Source of the DNA: a virus
Strand: one strand, 5' to 3'
IMG/VR virus record: IMGVR_UViG_3300048583_000157
Location: 1 to 64,000 of that record
DNA: 64,000 nucleotides
Shown: piece by piece, positions 23,988 to 32,500 of the stretch
Layout of the letters: each line of letters begins with the position of its first letter
How positions within the stretch are numbered: the stretch's first letter is position 1
Program-made: the position numbers and the translations under genes
The notes under the pieces: model-generated
Databases searched by the model: none
The model's input: only the letters and a program-made list of their open reading frames with translations
What the model was told of the DNA's origin: nothing

Positions 23988-25888
23988 AGCTTAGTATCCA
24001 TTGGTAGCTTGGTTGAGGACGAGAGAATGCTCTGCATCGATGGCTTGAACGAGCTGTAATCTCCGCGACGATCGGTCTCTTGGTAAATCCAACGATTGCT
24101 GACTGCGCTGTAGCGGTAGAGACGCGCAGGAATCTTCGTCTCTGGTGGGTAGTAGAGACGGAAGTATTCGCCATCAGAAGCAGTGGACGTATCTGGCAGC
24201 TTGAAGCCTTCGCCATATGGAAGGTTGCCCGGTGGTAGGCCAGCTTCGATGTAAAGGTTAGGGCCGTTGTTAGGATTTGGCGCAGGCACTGCGGCCGGCT
24301 GACCCTTAGGATTAGCTGGTGGTAGTGGTCGGCGGGCAGGCACACCTTGGACAGAACGAATATCGTCGGAGCCAACTTCAGGAACAGCATCCCATGCGTC
24401 CTTCATAATCTCTTCAGTTGCAGTCAGAGGAACAGTATTGAGCTGCTCGCCCATTGCATCCATGAGAATCGAATCTGGTACAAGATACTTCTGTGTGTCG
24501 AGCGTACCAAAGATGTCGCGAGTCTCCTGAGAAGGGAGAGCCTGCTGAGCATTGAAGCGGTAGACAAATGGCTTGTACGCTGGGCCGTAGCCAGAGGAAG
24601 CCCAACCAGTATCGGTGACTTCGAGGAACTTACGGATAGGCATCAAGTTATGGTCGTACTGCATCTCTGGAATAACTTCGATGATGTCGCCCGTAACAAT
24701 TGGACGGCCTAGAGCTTGAACCATCGTCGCGAACGATACAGAGAAGACGTACTGATCAAGGATGCTTAGACCGAATTTGCTGAGGTCTGTGGTAGAATCC
24801 ATTGGTGTGTATGCTGCCTTCAGAGGCAGAGGAGCAACAGCATAATCACGGTCTCTGTTCTCGTTGAAGAACAGGTCCTGAATGTTGTTGATGTCCGTAG
24901 GAGGCGAGGCGAGAACGTCTAGTGCTAGGATTTCCCAGCTGTCAGTGCCAGTGTAGAGAGTTGGGACTACACGAATAGCCTTGACCTTGTAGGTCTGCTT
25001 CAGATTCAGAACTTGTGGGTCTGGCGTCTGAAGAAGATTGAAGATTGCTACGCGCTTCCAAAGGTAGTCGATCGCAACAGAGAACATGTCACCCGCATCA
25101 AATGGGGTAACACCACCGCTGATAGTGAAGTTGAGAGCGAGGCTGTGGAATGGCACGCCGACAGTTGCTTCGCCAAGTGAGACTACAGAATTGTCGAGCA
25201 GCGTCACATAGACATCGAAGGTCGTAGCCGATGAAGCGACAGCAGTAACGAGAGATTGAGTAGCATCTAGGCCTGGGCTATTGACTAGCAGCGTACCATT
25301 GCCAGTACCCGAAAGCTGTGGAGCTCCAACAGCTACCGTTCCATCTGCTAGATCGACGCGCACTTGCTGCGCCCAGTATCCAGGGATGTTCGATTGAGTG
25401 ACAGTGATGGCACCAACGTCAGTCCACTTGTTTGCCTTAGGCTCGTACTCAGAGATGACGTTTGGAACGGTGGTCATCTTGATACCGAAATCTACGCCAA
25501 CGTAAGCAGAGCCAGCAACAGCGCCACCAGTCTGAAGCGAACGCCAAGTAGAGATGCCGCCAGTATTGATGCCAGTCTTTGGGTAACCAGGGAATGATGG
25601 CGATGTAACCAGGCTTCCAGTTGAAAGCACAGAACCATTACCCTGCTCATGTACACCGAGTAGCTTGTAGATGTTGATTGGCGCGCCAGAGATATTCAGC
25701 GATTCAGCGATGTAACCTTCCTGAATAAGCTGTTCGTTGGTAGCGCACTCGTCCGGATCAGTAGAGGTTATCTCCCACGTACCTACGCAGAGAGCAGGTG
25801 GAACGTAAGGCCCAACTACTGGTGGCGTAGTTGGGTTAGCCGGATTGTTGAGGCTACCGCCTCCATCTGGACATGGTAGAGTTGGCAT
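23984..25888 (-). CDS. 14: Neck protein (gp14-like), strongly extended (634 aa)
   Basis: The gp14-like part is about residues 335-480: LSILDQYVFSVSFATMVQALGRPIVTGDIIEVIPE, YDHNLMPIRKFLEVTD, YKPFVYRFNAQQALPSQETRDIFG (in parts). gp14 with gp13 forms the neck that closes the packaged head. T4 gp14 has 256 residues, so about 330 N-terminal and 150 C-terminal residues are extra. They include one copy of the sheath-type beta domain (about 196-274) and a Pro-rich linker (RRPLPPANPKGQPAAVPAPN). The position next to gp13 supports the call. Confidence 0.75.
   Translation of the reverse strand: MPTLPCPDGGGSLNNPANPTTPPVVGPYVPPALCVGTWEITSTDPDECATNEQLIQEGYIAESLNISGAPINIYKLLGVHEQGNGSVLSTGSLVTSPSFPGYPKTGINTGGISTWRSLQTGGAVAGSAYVGVDFGIKMTTVPNVISEYEPKANKWTDVGAITVTQSNIPGYWAQQVRVDLADGTVAVGAPQLSGTGNGTLLVNSPGLDATQSLVTAVASSATTFDVYVTLLDNSVVSLGEATVGVPFHSLALNFTISGGVTPFDAGDMFSVAIDYLWKRVAIFNLLQTPDPQVLNLKQTYKVKAIRVVPTLYTGTDSWEILALDVLASPPTDINNIQDLFFNENRDRDYAVAPLPLKAAYTPMDSTTDLSKFGLSILDQYVFSVSFATMVQALGRPIVTGDIIEVIPEMQYDHNLMPIRKFLEVTDTGWASSGYGPAYKPFVYRFNAQQALPSQETRDIFGTLDTQKYLVPDSILMDAMGEQLNTVPLTATEEIMKDAWDAVPEVGSDDIRSVQGVPARRPLPPANPKGQPAAVPAPNPNNGPNLYIEAGLPPGNLPYGEGFKLPDTSTASDGEYFRLYYPPETKIPARLYRYSAVSNRWIYQETDRRGDYSSFKPSMQSILSSSTKLPMDTKL
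25067..25303 (-). repeat. Sheath-type beta domain within gp14
   Basis: Encodes gp14 residues about 196-274 (GNGTLLVNSP...TPFDAGDMFSVAID). It shares TTF-V, ATVG-PF and FTISGG-TPF-AGD-F with the two sheath repeats. Confidence 0.6.
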
Positions 25889-25891
25889 GAA

Positions 25892-27772
25892 TTATCCGAT
25901 TAGGAACGCGGTGGAACCAAACTGAACACCACCGTTGCCGACTTCGTAGTCTGCAATCTGGCGGCGTAGGTCGAGCTTGAGCTCGCTAGCCTTAGCGAGG
26001 AGAGCATCACCATTGAGAGTTAGACCGCCATTAGCAGAAGGTAGAGTGCCGTACTTAGTGCGGATCATACCAAGCTGCTCGAGTGCATCAGCATATGCCC
26101 AGTCCTTAATCCACATACGAGCCCAGCGATCAGTGATGAGCTCCTGCTCCGTACGCTCCATGACTGCTTCGAGAACAACTCTCTCGGCATCTTGGTTGAC
26201 GCGGCGAAGAACTGTAAGCTCTCGTGACGATTCATCCCAAGTGAAGACGATGTTGCCTGCGAAAATCTTCTCATAGACTTCCGAAAGCTGGTGCATCAAG
26301 TGAATAGACAGAACGTCTACGCTTGGTCCCTGGAAGACTTGGTTGAAGAACGCTTGGGCATACAGACCGTTTTCAGCAGAGAGCGAGCTGATGCCAAGCT
26401 GGTTGATGCGGTGAACCTTGATGATGTTGACTACGCGGTTAGTACCGTCGCGTGGGTCGTTTAGGTAGTACTTGTTCTGTCCACCATCGCGACCCCCAAT
26501 CAAGGTGAATGAGATGTGGCGATGCTCATACGCATTGTCTGCCATCTGACGGAAGGTAGCAAGAGAGTTGCTTACGGCTTCGATGAAGTTCTGCTCTTGA
26601 AGCTCTACACAGACAGAAGGCCAGCCCATGCGGGTCTTGACTTCTCTGATAAGCTGGAAGCGAGCATCGTTAGTACCGTCAGTTCCAACGTGGGTCTTGT
26701 CGTAAGTTGGTTCACCCTCTTGAGCAGTGTCAGCCTTGTTCCAACCGGCTCCATTCCAGACCATGAGGTCGCGAGATGCAGAGTTGTAGAAGAAGTCGCC
26801 GATCTGCGGGATGAGTGGGTCAGTGTCAGCGACCGTATTCTGAGCATTTGGAATTGCAATCGGAGTCCACGTGACTCCGATCAGAACTTGTACCATGTCT
26901 GGCGTAACGTTGAACCACTGGCCAAGGCTGAAGAATTTCAGCGTATGAGCAGGTGGAGCAGAGACTTGACCCTTCTCAACGAGGACTACGAAGTCACCGA
27001 CAGTTGGTGCAGTTGGATAGACGCCAGTTTCAGCGGCAAGACCAGTGAATGGAGCCCATGCGCCTGCAAGCTTGACGCGAAGGTTCGTTGCGTCAGCAGT
27101 TACCCAAGCCGCTCCATTGAAGAAGCGCAGGATTTGACCGTCACGACGGAAGAATAGCTGAGCTACGTCTACTAGAGGAGCAGTCGAAACGCGAACTGGA
27201 TACTGGTTAGCTTTGATCCATGCGAGCTGCTGGTTGTTCCAGAGCAGGACTGAATTGGAGTTGATGTCGTAGTAGACTTGACCGTCAGTAGGGTTCTGCG
27301 GAGGAGACGATGCCTGAGGAATAGAACCAGCGTACGCGCTGTTCTTCTTGACAGGAGTATTCGACTCTAGCGGATACGACACTGCGCCAACGGTGTAGTA
27401 CTGGAGAACGTTCGAAGCCGCGTGGATGGATGCGTAGTAGACTTTCGAAGGATCGAGTCCAGTAACAGTGACGGTGTTGGTCGTGATCACATCACCAAAG
27501 AAGCCGTAGAATGCTGCTACGACTTGAGCTTCACCGATACGATCTGCTGGGGCTGCCCAGTTGGTGGATGCGCTGTACTTCGTACCATCAACTGGACGAT
27601 TGTCAGCAAAGAACGGTTGCTCTGAGACCAGAACAACTGCGCCATTGTAAGCGATTGGGTTAGTAGGAACTGTCCAAGACAGGACCATGACGCCCGTATT
27701 GGATACTCCGCCGGCCGTCAACTTGATGTTGCGGCCTTCGGTCCAGAGGTCGTGGGTTGTGATCTGAGCCAT
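25892..27772 (-). CDS. 13: Neck protein (gp13-like), strongly extended (626 aa)
   Basis: The C-terminal about 250 residues fit gp13: LQEQNFIEAVSNSLATFRQ, VVNIIKVHRINQ, LHQLSEVYEKIFAGNIVFTWDE-type segment, DRWARMWIKDWAYADALEQLGMIRTKYG, GGLTLNGDALLAKASELKLDLR (in parts). The N-terminal about 370 residues are extra compared with T4 (309 in total). They start with a fibronectin-III-like unit (MVLSWTVPTNPIAYNG...YYASIHA), then repeated 'G..YY....LLWNN..W' modules at about 160-190 and 325-350. It ends 3 nt from gp14. Confidence 0.8.
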   Translation of the reverse strand: MAQITTHDLWTEGRNIKLTAGGVSNTGVMVLSWTVPTNPIAYNGAVVLVSEQPFFADNRPVDGTKYSASTNWAAPADRIGEAQVVAAFYGFFGDVITTNTVTVTGLDPSKVYYASIHAASNVLQYYTVGAVSYPLESNTPVKKNSAYAGSIPQASSPPQNPTDGQVYYDINSNSVLLWNNQQLAWIKANQYPVRVSTAPLVDVAQLFFRRDGQILRFFNGAAWVTADATNLRVKLAGAWAPFTGLAAETGVYPTAPTVGDFVVLVEKGQVSAPPAHTLKFFSLGQWFNVTPDMVQVLIGVTWTPIAIPNAQNTVADTDPLIPQIGDFFYNSASRDLMVWNGAGWNKADTAQEGEPTYDKTHVGTDGTNDARFQLIREVKTRMGWPSVCVELQEQNFIEAVSNSLATFRQMADNAYEHRHISFTLIGGRDGGQNKYYLNDPRDGTNRVVNIIKVHRINQLGISSLSAENGLYAQAFFNQVFQGPSVDVLSIHLMHQLSEVYEKIFAGNIVFTWDESSRELTVLRRVNQDAERVVLEAVMERTEQELITDRWARMWIKDWAYADALEQLGMIRTKYGTLPSANGGLTLNGDALLAKASELKLDLRRQIADYEVGNGGVQFGSTAFLIG

Positions 27773-27806
27773 TACAGGATGCCTTGGGTGATTAGACTGT
27801 ACAGCC

Positions 27807-27814
27807 TATTTATG
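27807..27814 (-). promoter_or_regulatory. T4-type late promoter for neck genes
   Basis: Minus-strand CATAAATA about 35 nt upstream of the gp13 start. It would drive gp13, gp14, the cargo block and gp15. Confidence 0.65.
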
Positions 27815-27828
27815 AGGTCTGAAAAGAT

Positions 27829-28746
27829 TCAGTCAAGTGGACAGCCTTCCTCTTTCCACTTCTTGATGTACTCGAGGATTTTGATCTTCGGATACCAGAA
27901 CTTCGGCCAAAGAGTTATGTCCGCTTTAGTCATTTGGACTTCATGCGGTCTACCGGGTACGTTCACGATTTGATTGGGTTCACCTTTCATGAACGCATCG
28001 ACAACTTGAACGACAGAGACGGAAGCATCTCCACTACCAAGCTCGTAGAGATCGCGAGCTGTTCCGTTACCCATTTCACCAATGATAGCCGCAAGACCAT
28101 CTACAACGTCGTCAATGTGGGTGAAGTCTCTGACCTGATTACCATCGCCATGAATGAAGACAGGTCGCTTGGTCCACAGCGCCTTCTTGCAGGTTCTAAC
28201 GAGGGTCGAGTACTCCGCAAATTCTGATTCGCCTGCACCGTAGACATTGAAAAGCCGAACTGTTGCACACTTAATGCCGTAAGTCGCGCGGTATGTATCC
28301 ACTAGCTGCTCGCCAATCTTCTTGGACAGAGCGTAGGGATTGAATCGAGAATCAGCCCATGTCGCAGAGCTGCTCGATACGAAGAGTAGTTTGGTTGACG
28401 GGTGCGCTCTGCAGTAGCCGAGCACGTCGATCAAGCTATCCACATTGTTTCTCAACGTAGCTTCGGGGTACGCAAGACTTACGCCCACGCGAGGTATAGC
28501 AGCAAGATGAATGATCAAATCGTACGGTTCAAGCTCATCGTAGAGGTTCTTCAGCTGATGAGCATCGTCTAGCTCTTTCATGAAGACTCGAACGTCTTTG
28601 TTGATGTTCCTCCAGCGCAGGACATCGAGTACGTCTGCTGGCTTGAAGTCGACTGAGGTGATGTCGTAGAGATTGGATGTAGCGAGGTACATTGCGAGGT
28701 TGCGACCGATGAAGCCTTGGCCGCCCGTGATGAGGATTCTTTTCAT
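27829..28746 (-). CDS. NAD-dependent nucleotide-sugar epimerase/dehydratase (305 aa)
   Basis: Short-chain dehydrogenase of the extended type: Rossmann GGQGFIG (8-14), D-rich NAD segment SVDFKPADV, SSSSATW followed by YALSKK with the catalytic Tyr and Lys (near 138-142), and RLFNVYG. These enzymes convert UDP- or GDP-sugars. In a phage it could alter host surface sugars or feed modified DNA or glycan synthesis. The exact substrate cannot be told. It is preceded by a late promoter inside the opposing plus-strand gene. Confidence 0.85.
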   Translation of the reverse strand: MKRILITGGQGFIGRNLAMYLATSNLYDITSVDFKPADVLDVLRWRNINKDVRVFMKELDDAHQLKNLYDELEPYDLIIHLAAIPRVGVSLAYPEATLRNNVDSLIDVLGYCRAHPSTKLLFVSSSSATWADSRFNPYALSKKIGEQLVDTYRATYGIKCATVRLFNVYGAGESEFAEYSTLVRTCKKALWTKRPVFIHGDGNQVRDFTHIDDVVDGLAAIIGEMGNGTARDLYELGSGDASVSVVQVVDAFMKGEPNQIVNVPGRPHEVQMTKADITLWPKFWYPKIKILEYIKKWKEEGCPLD

Positions 28747-28768
28747 ATGGTCCTAGATTCTGATTGAC

Positions 28769-28775
28769 TAAATAC
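28769..28775 (+). promoter_or_regulatory. Possible late promoter for the plus-strand gene
   Basis: Plus-strand TAAATAC about 25 nt upstream of the ATG at 28798, matching other forward promoters at 41310, 49340 and 55185. Confidence 0.5.
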
Positions 28776-28797
28776 ATGAAACCACGTGGAGATCCAC

Positions 28798-29034
28798 ATG
28801 TCAAATACCCAGCGCCCTAAGGCTTTACCTCATGTATTTATGCCTGGCCAGACTGTGACCGGAGCAATCAGCAAAATCAACGTGCACGACGTTACGCCAG
28901 AAGAGATGAAGTCTCTTCTAGTTCAGTATCGGGAAATGAATCCGCCCGCTAATCCTAAACCAGGAATGCGGGCGTTAGTGCCAATTCTACAACGGCACGA
29001 AGCTAGAATTTTCGGGTACGGATTCGGGATTTAA
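28798..29034 (+). CDS. Small unknown protein, sole plus-strand gene in this region (78 aa)
   Basis: The ATG at 28798 follows GTGGAGAT and is preferred to the one at 28786. The product starts MSNTQRPKALPHVFMPGQT and is soluble and Pro-rich. It lies between two minus-strand genes, overlaps the end of the next gene by 4 nt, and has its own TAAATA element. The coding case rests on ribosome site, promoter and fit between neighbours; no family recognised. Confidence 0.5.
   Translation: MSNTQRPKALPHVFMPGQTVTGAISKINVHDVTPEEMKSLLVQYREMNPPANPKPGMRALVPILQRHEARIFGYGFGI
28835..28842 (-). promoter_or_regulatory. T4-type late promoter for the epimerase
   Basis: Minus-strand CATAAATA about 90 nt upstream of the epimerase start, inside the opposing plus-strand gene. 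The two promoters of this region therefore produce overlapping transcripts. Confidence 0.55.
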
Positions 29035-29243
29035 CCCTTTAGGAACTCATCTAGCAAATCTATCTGAGCTTCCAATTCAACCTTACGAATGCGTAGGTTG
29101 GATGCTGCGGCCGCCACAACGTCTGCGCCGTGCTGACGAGCATACCACTGATACCGAGTTTCAAGCAGCTGGGTGACACTGGCTGAAACAAGCTTGTGCT
29201 CGTTGATCAGCGACTGCATGTACTCTTCTGAAAAATGCTTCAT
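29031..29243 (-). CDS. Small unknown helical protein (70 aa)
   Basis: The ATG at 29243 is chosen because it follows AAGGAAGGAAC at ideal spacing. An upstream in-frame ATG at 29291 would overlap the previous gene by 29 nt. The product (MKHFSEEYMQSLINEHK...) is predicted to be two helices, the second with heptad-like leucines (IRKVELEAQIDLLDEFL). Function unknown. Confidence 0.55.
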   Translation of the reverse strand: MKHFSEEYMQSLINEHKLVSASVTQLLETRYQWYARQHGADVVAAAASNLRIRKVELEAQIDLLDEFLKG

Positions 29244-29262
29244 TAGTTCCTTCCTTTCCTTC

Positions 29263-29973
29263 TTAGGAAACAGTTTGCGAATCCACTTCACGCGTTAGCT
29301 CCAGTGCCCGTTGTAGAATACGACGATCGCAGGGCGGGTTCTTTTTGAATTCCATTGCGCGCAGATACTCTACACGCTTCTCGAAGTTTAGATCATGCCA
29401 GACTTCCGCCATATTCGGGAGCATCCACTTCGGCATCGGTGTTTCCTTCCACTTAGCGAAACGCCATTTGTCACCAGCGTAGTAGCGACGATACGATTCG
29501 ATCGGATCATTGCCCTTGTAAATCTCTGGCATTGCAAGCGTAGGCGGGAAGAAATCACCACGGGGAAGATTCCTCGGTGGCTTCTGCACTGCAGCAACCA
29601 TTCCAAACTTGACGCACTTGAAAGTGTTCTTGTAGCGGAATCGGTACTCCTCACACATCGCGTTCAAGTACTCAATGAGCCAGGCGTAGTTACCCGTATT
29701 GGTTCTTGCCCACACTGCGCTCGGGTGATTCTGATGGGTGACCTTGTAGAGCAAATGGTCAAAGTGTTCATCAGCCATCGTGTAACGAATTTTCGGCTTC
29801 GCACCCTCGCGCACAACCTTTTCCACCGGCACACCATCAAGTAGACGATGCGCCGTCGAGATAAGCTGCAGAGTTTCCGTTGGCATTTTGACAATGTGCT
29901 TGTCAACGAGAGCCTGAGCTGCAAACCTGGGATTGTGATCGAGGTAGAAAATGTTCACCGCAAAGTCCATCAT
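29263..29973 (-). CDS. Pyrimidine-dimer glycosylase-like phage protein (236 aa)
   Basis: The start NIFYLDHNPRFAAQALVDKHIVKMPTETLQLISTAHRLLDG (in parts) and later THQNHPSAVWARTNTGNYAWL and YRRYYAGDK match a family widespread in phages and usually annotated as pyrimidine-dimer DNA glycosylase-like or hypothetical. T4 DenV is much shorter (138), so repair activity is not established. The conserved DKHIVKM and NHP segments are present. Probable role: DNA repair or modification, low certainty. Confidence 0.55.
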   Translation of the reverse strand: MMDFAVNIFYLDHNPRFAAQALVDKHIVKMPTETLQLISTAHRLLDGVPVEKVVREGAKPKIRYTMADEHFDHLLYKVTHQNHPSAVWARTNTGNYAWLIEYLNAMCEEYRFRYKNTFKCVKFGMVAAVQKPPRNLPRGDFFPPTLAMPEIYKGNDPIESYRRYYAGDKWRFAKWKETPMPKWMLPNMAEVWHDLNFEKRVEYLRAMEFKKNPPCDRRILQRALELTREVDSQTVS

Positions 29974-30032
29974 CTGTCTATAAGTTCTTACATTATAGAC
30001 TGGCTCACAGGTGAAGTAAACTTCAATCAGAT

Positions 30033-30413
30033 CTATTTAGCCGCAGGTCGATCAGCGTTGAGGACTTCATGGAGCTTGTTCAGCTCTTCGAATATTGAGT
30101 AGATGAAGGTGCTCATGAGCAGGCAATAGCAGCCAAACATACCAAACATCAAAAGCTGCCAGACGGTGTGGAGCTCTTCCCCGCCAATTGCGAAGAAGAT
30201 TCTAATTGCTGCATGAACTGCAACAAGCATTGGCCCTGATGCTAGCAAGATGCCGCGCTTCAGAATTTTAGGTGGCATTGGAGTGCCGGTCTTTTTTACC
30301 CAAATCTTGTTCATGCTTTCAAGCAGCAAGAAAAGAAGCAGGGTGGCGATTAGACCACCTACTCCGCCGATAAACGAGAAGAAGATAATTGCGAGGGTAA
30401 GACCGGGGTCCAT
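30033..30413 (-). CDS. Integral membrane protein (126 aa)
   Basis: Three hydrophobic segments are visible: about 4-30 (LAIIFFSFIGGVGGLIATLLLFLL), 52-72 and 83-107 (LLMFGMFGCYCLLMSTFIYSIF in part). The loop between the first two is basic. A GGVGG motif lies in the first helix. An AAGGAACC ribosome site precedes the start. It could be a holin or superinfection factor, but nothing specific supports this. Confidence 0.6.
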   Translation of the reverse strand: MDPGLTLAIIFFSFIGGVGGLIATLLLFLLLESMNKIWVKKTGTPMPPKILKRGILLASGPMLVAVHAAIRIFFAIGGEELHTVWQLLMFGMFGCYCLLMSTFIYSIFEELNKLHEVLNADRPAAK

Positions 30414-30422
30414 CGAGGTTCC

Positions 30423-30671
30423 TTAAGGCGCGTTAGCAGCCTTGTACGACTGCGTTCCATGACGGAACATTTCGAATTCAGAACGATCGACCTTGTGCTT
30501 CTTTACAAGCTTGTCAAGTGTTGCATCGAGATCGACTGGCATCACATTATCAGCTACAATCTTGTCATCACCCTTCCAGCGCAGACGAATCTGCCAAGGC
30601 TTAGCTGGGCTAGAAGCTTCGTCAATGCGTCCGCGTGGGATGAGCTTGCTGAGTTCTTGGATCATTTTCAT
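30423..30671 (-). CDS. Small putative internal head protein (82 aa)
   Basis: Two ATGs lie close together. The second (30671) has the sequence GGAGAG just upstream and gives MKMIQELSKLIPRGRIDE|AS, a longer targeting-like leader ending in an IxE site. The first (30683) overlaps the stop of the upstream gene. The mature part would be about 62 residues with a basic pattern (WQIRLRWKGDDK). Function unknown. It follows the 30683-31105 gene in one operon. Confidence 0.55.
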   Translation of the reverse strand: MKMIQELSKLIPRGRIDEASSPAKPWQIRLRWKGDDKIVADNVMPVDLDATLDKLVKKHKVDRSEFEMFRHGTQSYKAANAP

Positions 30672-30682
30672 GTTGCTCTCCA

Positions 30683-31105
30683 TTAGAGTTTCATTTGGCC
30701 TTCAGACCAACCGTAATTATCGCCGAGTTTCTTACCTTGCGCTACAATCTGGATAGGCTTGACCATCGAACCATCAGCCAGCGAAATCCAAACTGTTCCA
30801 ATTTTCACGTAGCTCTTCTCAGGGTACGTCTTTCGATTGTCATAGACCGCAAGAACAGTATTGGCTGGTGCGCGAGCAAGTTCTTTTGCGTCAATGGACG
30901 AGAAGTCTCCGCTGTCTCCAAACTTCTTGAGTGCTGCTACCTTACCACGAAGGTGAAGCAGACGAGCCTTCTTTGTAACAGCATCAGACACAGGCGCTAC
31001 CACTTTCTTCTTTCTTGGCTCTTCCTTATCGCCGTACTTGTTGTTGGCTGGGCGAAGGTTGGAATTTGAGCTGCTGTCGTTCTCGAATAGGTCGTTGAGC
31101 TTCAT
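30683..31105 (-). CDS. Putative internal head protein (140 aa)
   Basis: The leader MKLNDLFE|N is of the short targeting type. It is followed by a Ser/Asn-rich linker, a lysine-rich stretch (EEPRKKKVV) and an alpha/beta C-terminal domain. A late promoter lies about 25 nt upstream. The position directly after the major capsid gene fits a head-internal product. Basic linkers would suit contact with packaged DNA. Function unknown. Confidence 0.55.
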   Translation of the reverse strand: MKLNDLFENDSSSNSNLRPANNKYGDKEEPRKKKVVAPVSDAVTKKARLLHLRGKVAALKKFGDSGDFSSIDAKELARAPANTVLAVYDNRKTYPEKSYVKIGTVWISLADGSMVKPIQIVAQGKKLGDNYGWSEGQMKL

Positions 31106-31128
31106 GGATGTCTCCCAAGTGTACCGCG

Positions 31129-31136
31129 TATTTATC
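31129..31136 (-). promoter_or_regulatory. T4-type late promoter
   Basis: Minus-strand GATAAATA about 25 nt upstream of the 30683-31105 gene and just after the capsid terminator. Confidence 0.6.
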
Positions 31137-31171
31137 CTGTAACGGGTACTACGTCAATCTCCGCGCAAAAG

Positions 31172-31195
31172 AAAACCTGCCCGAAGGCAGGTTTT
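31172..31195 (-). terminator. Strong rho-independent terminator after major capsid gene
   Basis: A perfect 10-bp stem AAAACCTGCC/GGCAGGTTTT with a CGAA loop (UUCG on the minus strand), followed by TTTTCTTTTG. It lies about 30 nt after the capsid stop. Confidence 0.85.
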
Positions 31196-31224
31196 CAGTT
31201 TTGTTTCTACAACTCTATCGTGGA

Positions 31225-32478
31225 TTAGACGAAGGAGAGGTTGGCAACGCTGATTCGACCATAGTAGTCTGCGGAATTGCCAAGCGAGGTTGCTGTGTCG
31301 GTGAACGTTGCCTTGCCGTAACGAGTCATCAGGGACAGATGGCTGTTGAAGGTGTTAGCATCGGTAACAACGCCAGTTGCTGCCAGTGGGATGTATGGGC
31401 AGTAGAAGTAGCCGCTGTCCATTTCGCCCGTACCACCCTTGTAACCAAGGAGGATTGGCTCTACCGTGGTGCCGGCTGGGCCGCCATCGTGGTAGATGTA
31501 GGTGTAGACCTTGATCGAGCCGTTAAGAACACCGATGAGCTTGGTGTTGTTAGGACCTTCGAAGGAACCGCTTACAGCTGGTGCGAAGACGGACTTCGAA
31601 GCAGACTGGAGGACCGAAGCAACTAGTGGCGATACAACTGCCCAGTTAGCCTGGCCGCGACGGGTCTTACGAGCGATCTCGTTTGCAACCTTGTTGATGA
31701 GCACGCCGAGAACTGCGTGGCGATCACCGACGTAGTTAGGAACACCGGTGAAGGTGCCTGCCATGTCGAACGACTCAGTGGTACCAGCAAGTGCGATGAG
31801 GTCGTTGATGATTTCGTTGTCGATTTCCGAAACAATTGCTGCGGAAAGCGAAGCGGTCATCTCGGCTTCAAGGTCAAGACCGTGAGAAGCCTTAAGGTCC
31901 TGCATCGACTCTGGGGTCCAACGAGCCTGGAGCTTACGCGAACCAGCGGTGACAGTCTGCTTAAGGACTTCAAGGTTCATTGCGCGGCCGCCGAAGCCTT
32001 CGTAGTTAGCAGTTAGTGCTGCGTTACCAGTCGAAGTTGCTGCGGTGAGACCAGGTGGGTAGCCAGTGGTACCAACGTTAGCTGCCGAGTAGAAACGACG
32101 GGTCAGCGAGTTGTTACCGAAGACTTCTGCACCAGCTGCCTGGGTGAAGCCAGTGTCGAGTTCGCCTGCGTCTGGGGTACCAGCAACAGCATCAGCGAAC
32201 AGGAAGCGCATCGAGTAAACGAGGCCAACTGGACCGCTCATTGGCTGGTTGCCCACGAGTTCAGATGCGATCGTACCAGGGATGATACGGCGAATCATTG
32301 GGATGACGATCTTCTGGAAGTTGCCGATAGCTGCTGCGGTCTGGGTGCCAGCTGCTGCGGTTTCGCGAAGTTCGCGCATGGTGTTTTCTAGTACTGGACC
32401 AAGAACACGCTTCTTGTTCTCAGGCAGGCCCTCTAGAAGGGTCTCTTTGGTATCCTGCCAGTTTTCGTAAAGTTCCAT
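31225..32478 (-). CDS. 23: Major capsid protein (gp23-like, 417 aa precursor)
   Basis: The start at 32478 has AGGAGAAC upstream and gives MELYENWQDTKETLLEGL; the longer frame to 32589 is not used. As in T4 the precursor should be cut by gp21, here most likely after LRE at residue 39, leaving TAAAGTQTAAAIGNF. Downstream are gp23 hallmarks: MIRRIIPGTIASELVGNQPMSGPVGLVYSMR (in parts), later YFYCPYIPL and LMTRYGK. T4 gp23 has 521 residues, so the insertion domain is probably missing. Confidence 0.95.
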   Translation of the reverse strand: MELYENWQDTKETLLEGLPENKKRVLGPVLENTMRELRETAAAGTQTAAAIGNFQKIVIPMIRRIIPGTIASELVGNQPMSGPVGLVYSMRFLFADAVAGTPDAGELDTGFTQAAGAEVFGNNSLTRRFYSAANVGTTGYPPGLTAATSTGNAALTANYEGFGGRAMNLEVLKQTVTAGSRKLQARWTPESMQDLKASHGLDLEAEMTASLSAAIVSEIDNEIINDLIALAGTTESFDMAGTFTGVPNYVGDRHAVLGVLINKVANEIARKTRRGQANWAVVSPLVASVLQSASKSVFAPAVSGSFEGPNNTKLIGVLNGSIKVYTYIYHDGGPAGTTVEPILLGYKGGTGEMDSGYFYCPYIPLAATGVVTDANTFNSHLSLMTRYGKATFTDTATSLGNSADYYGRISVANLSFV

Positions 32479-32500
32479 TGATGTTCTCCTATTGGGGCAA

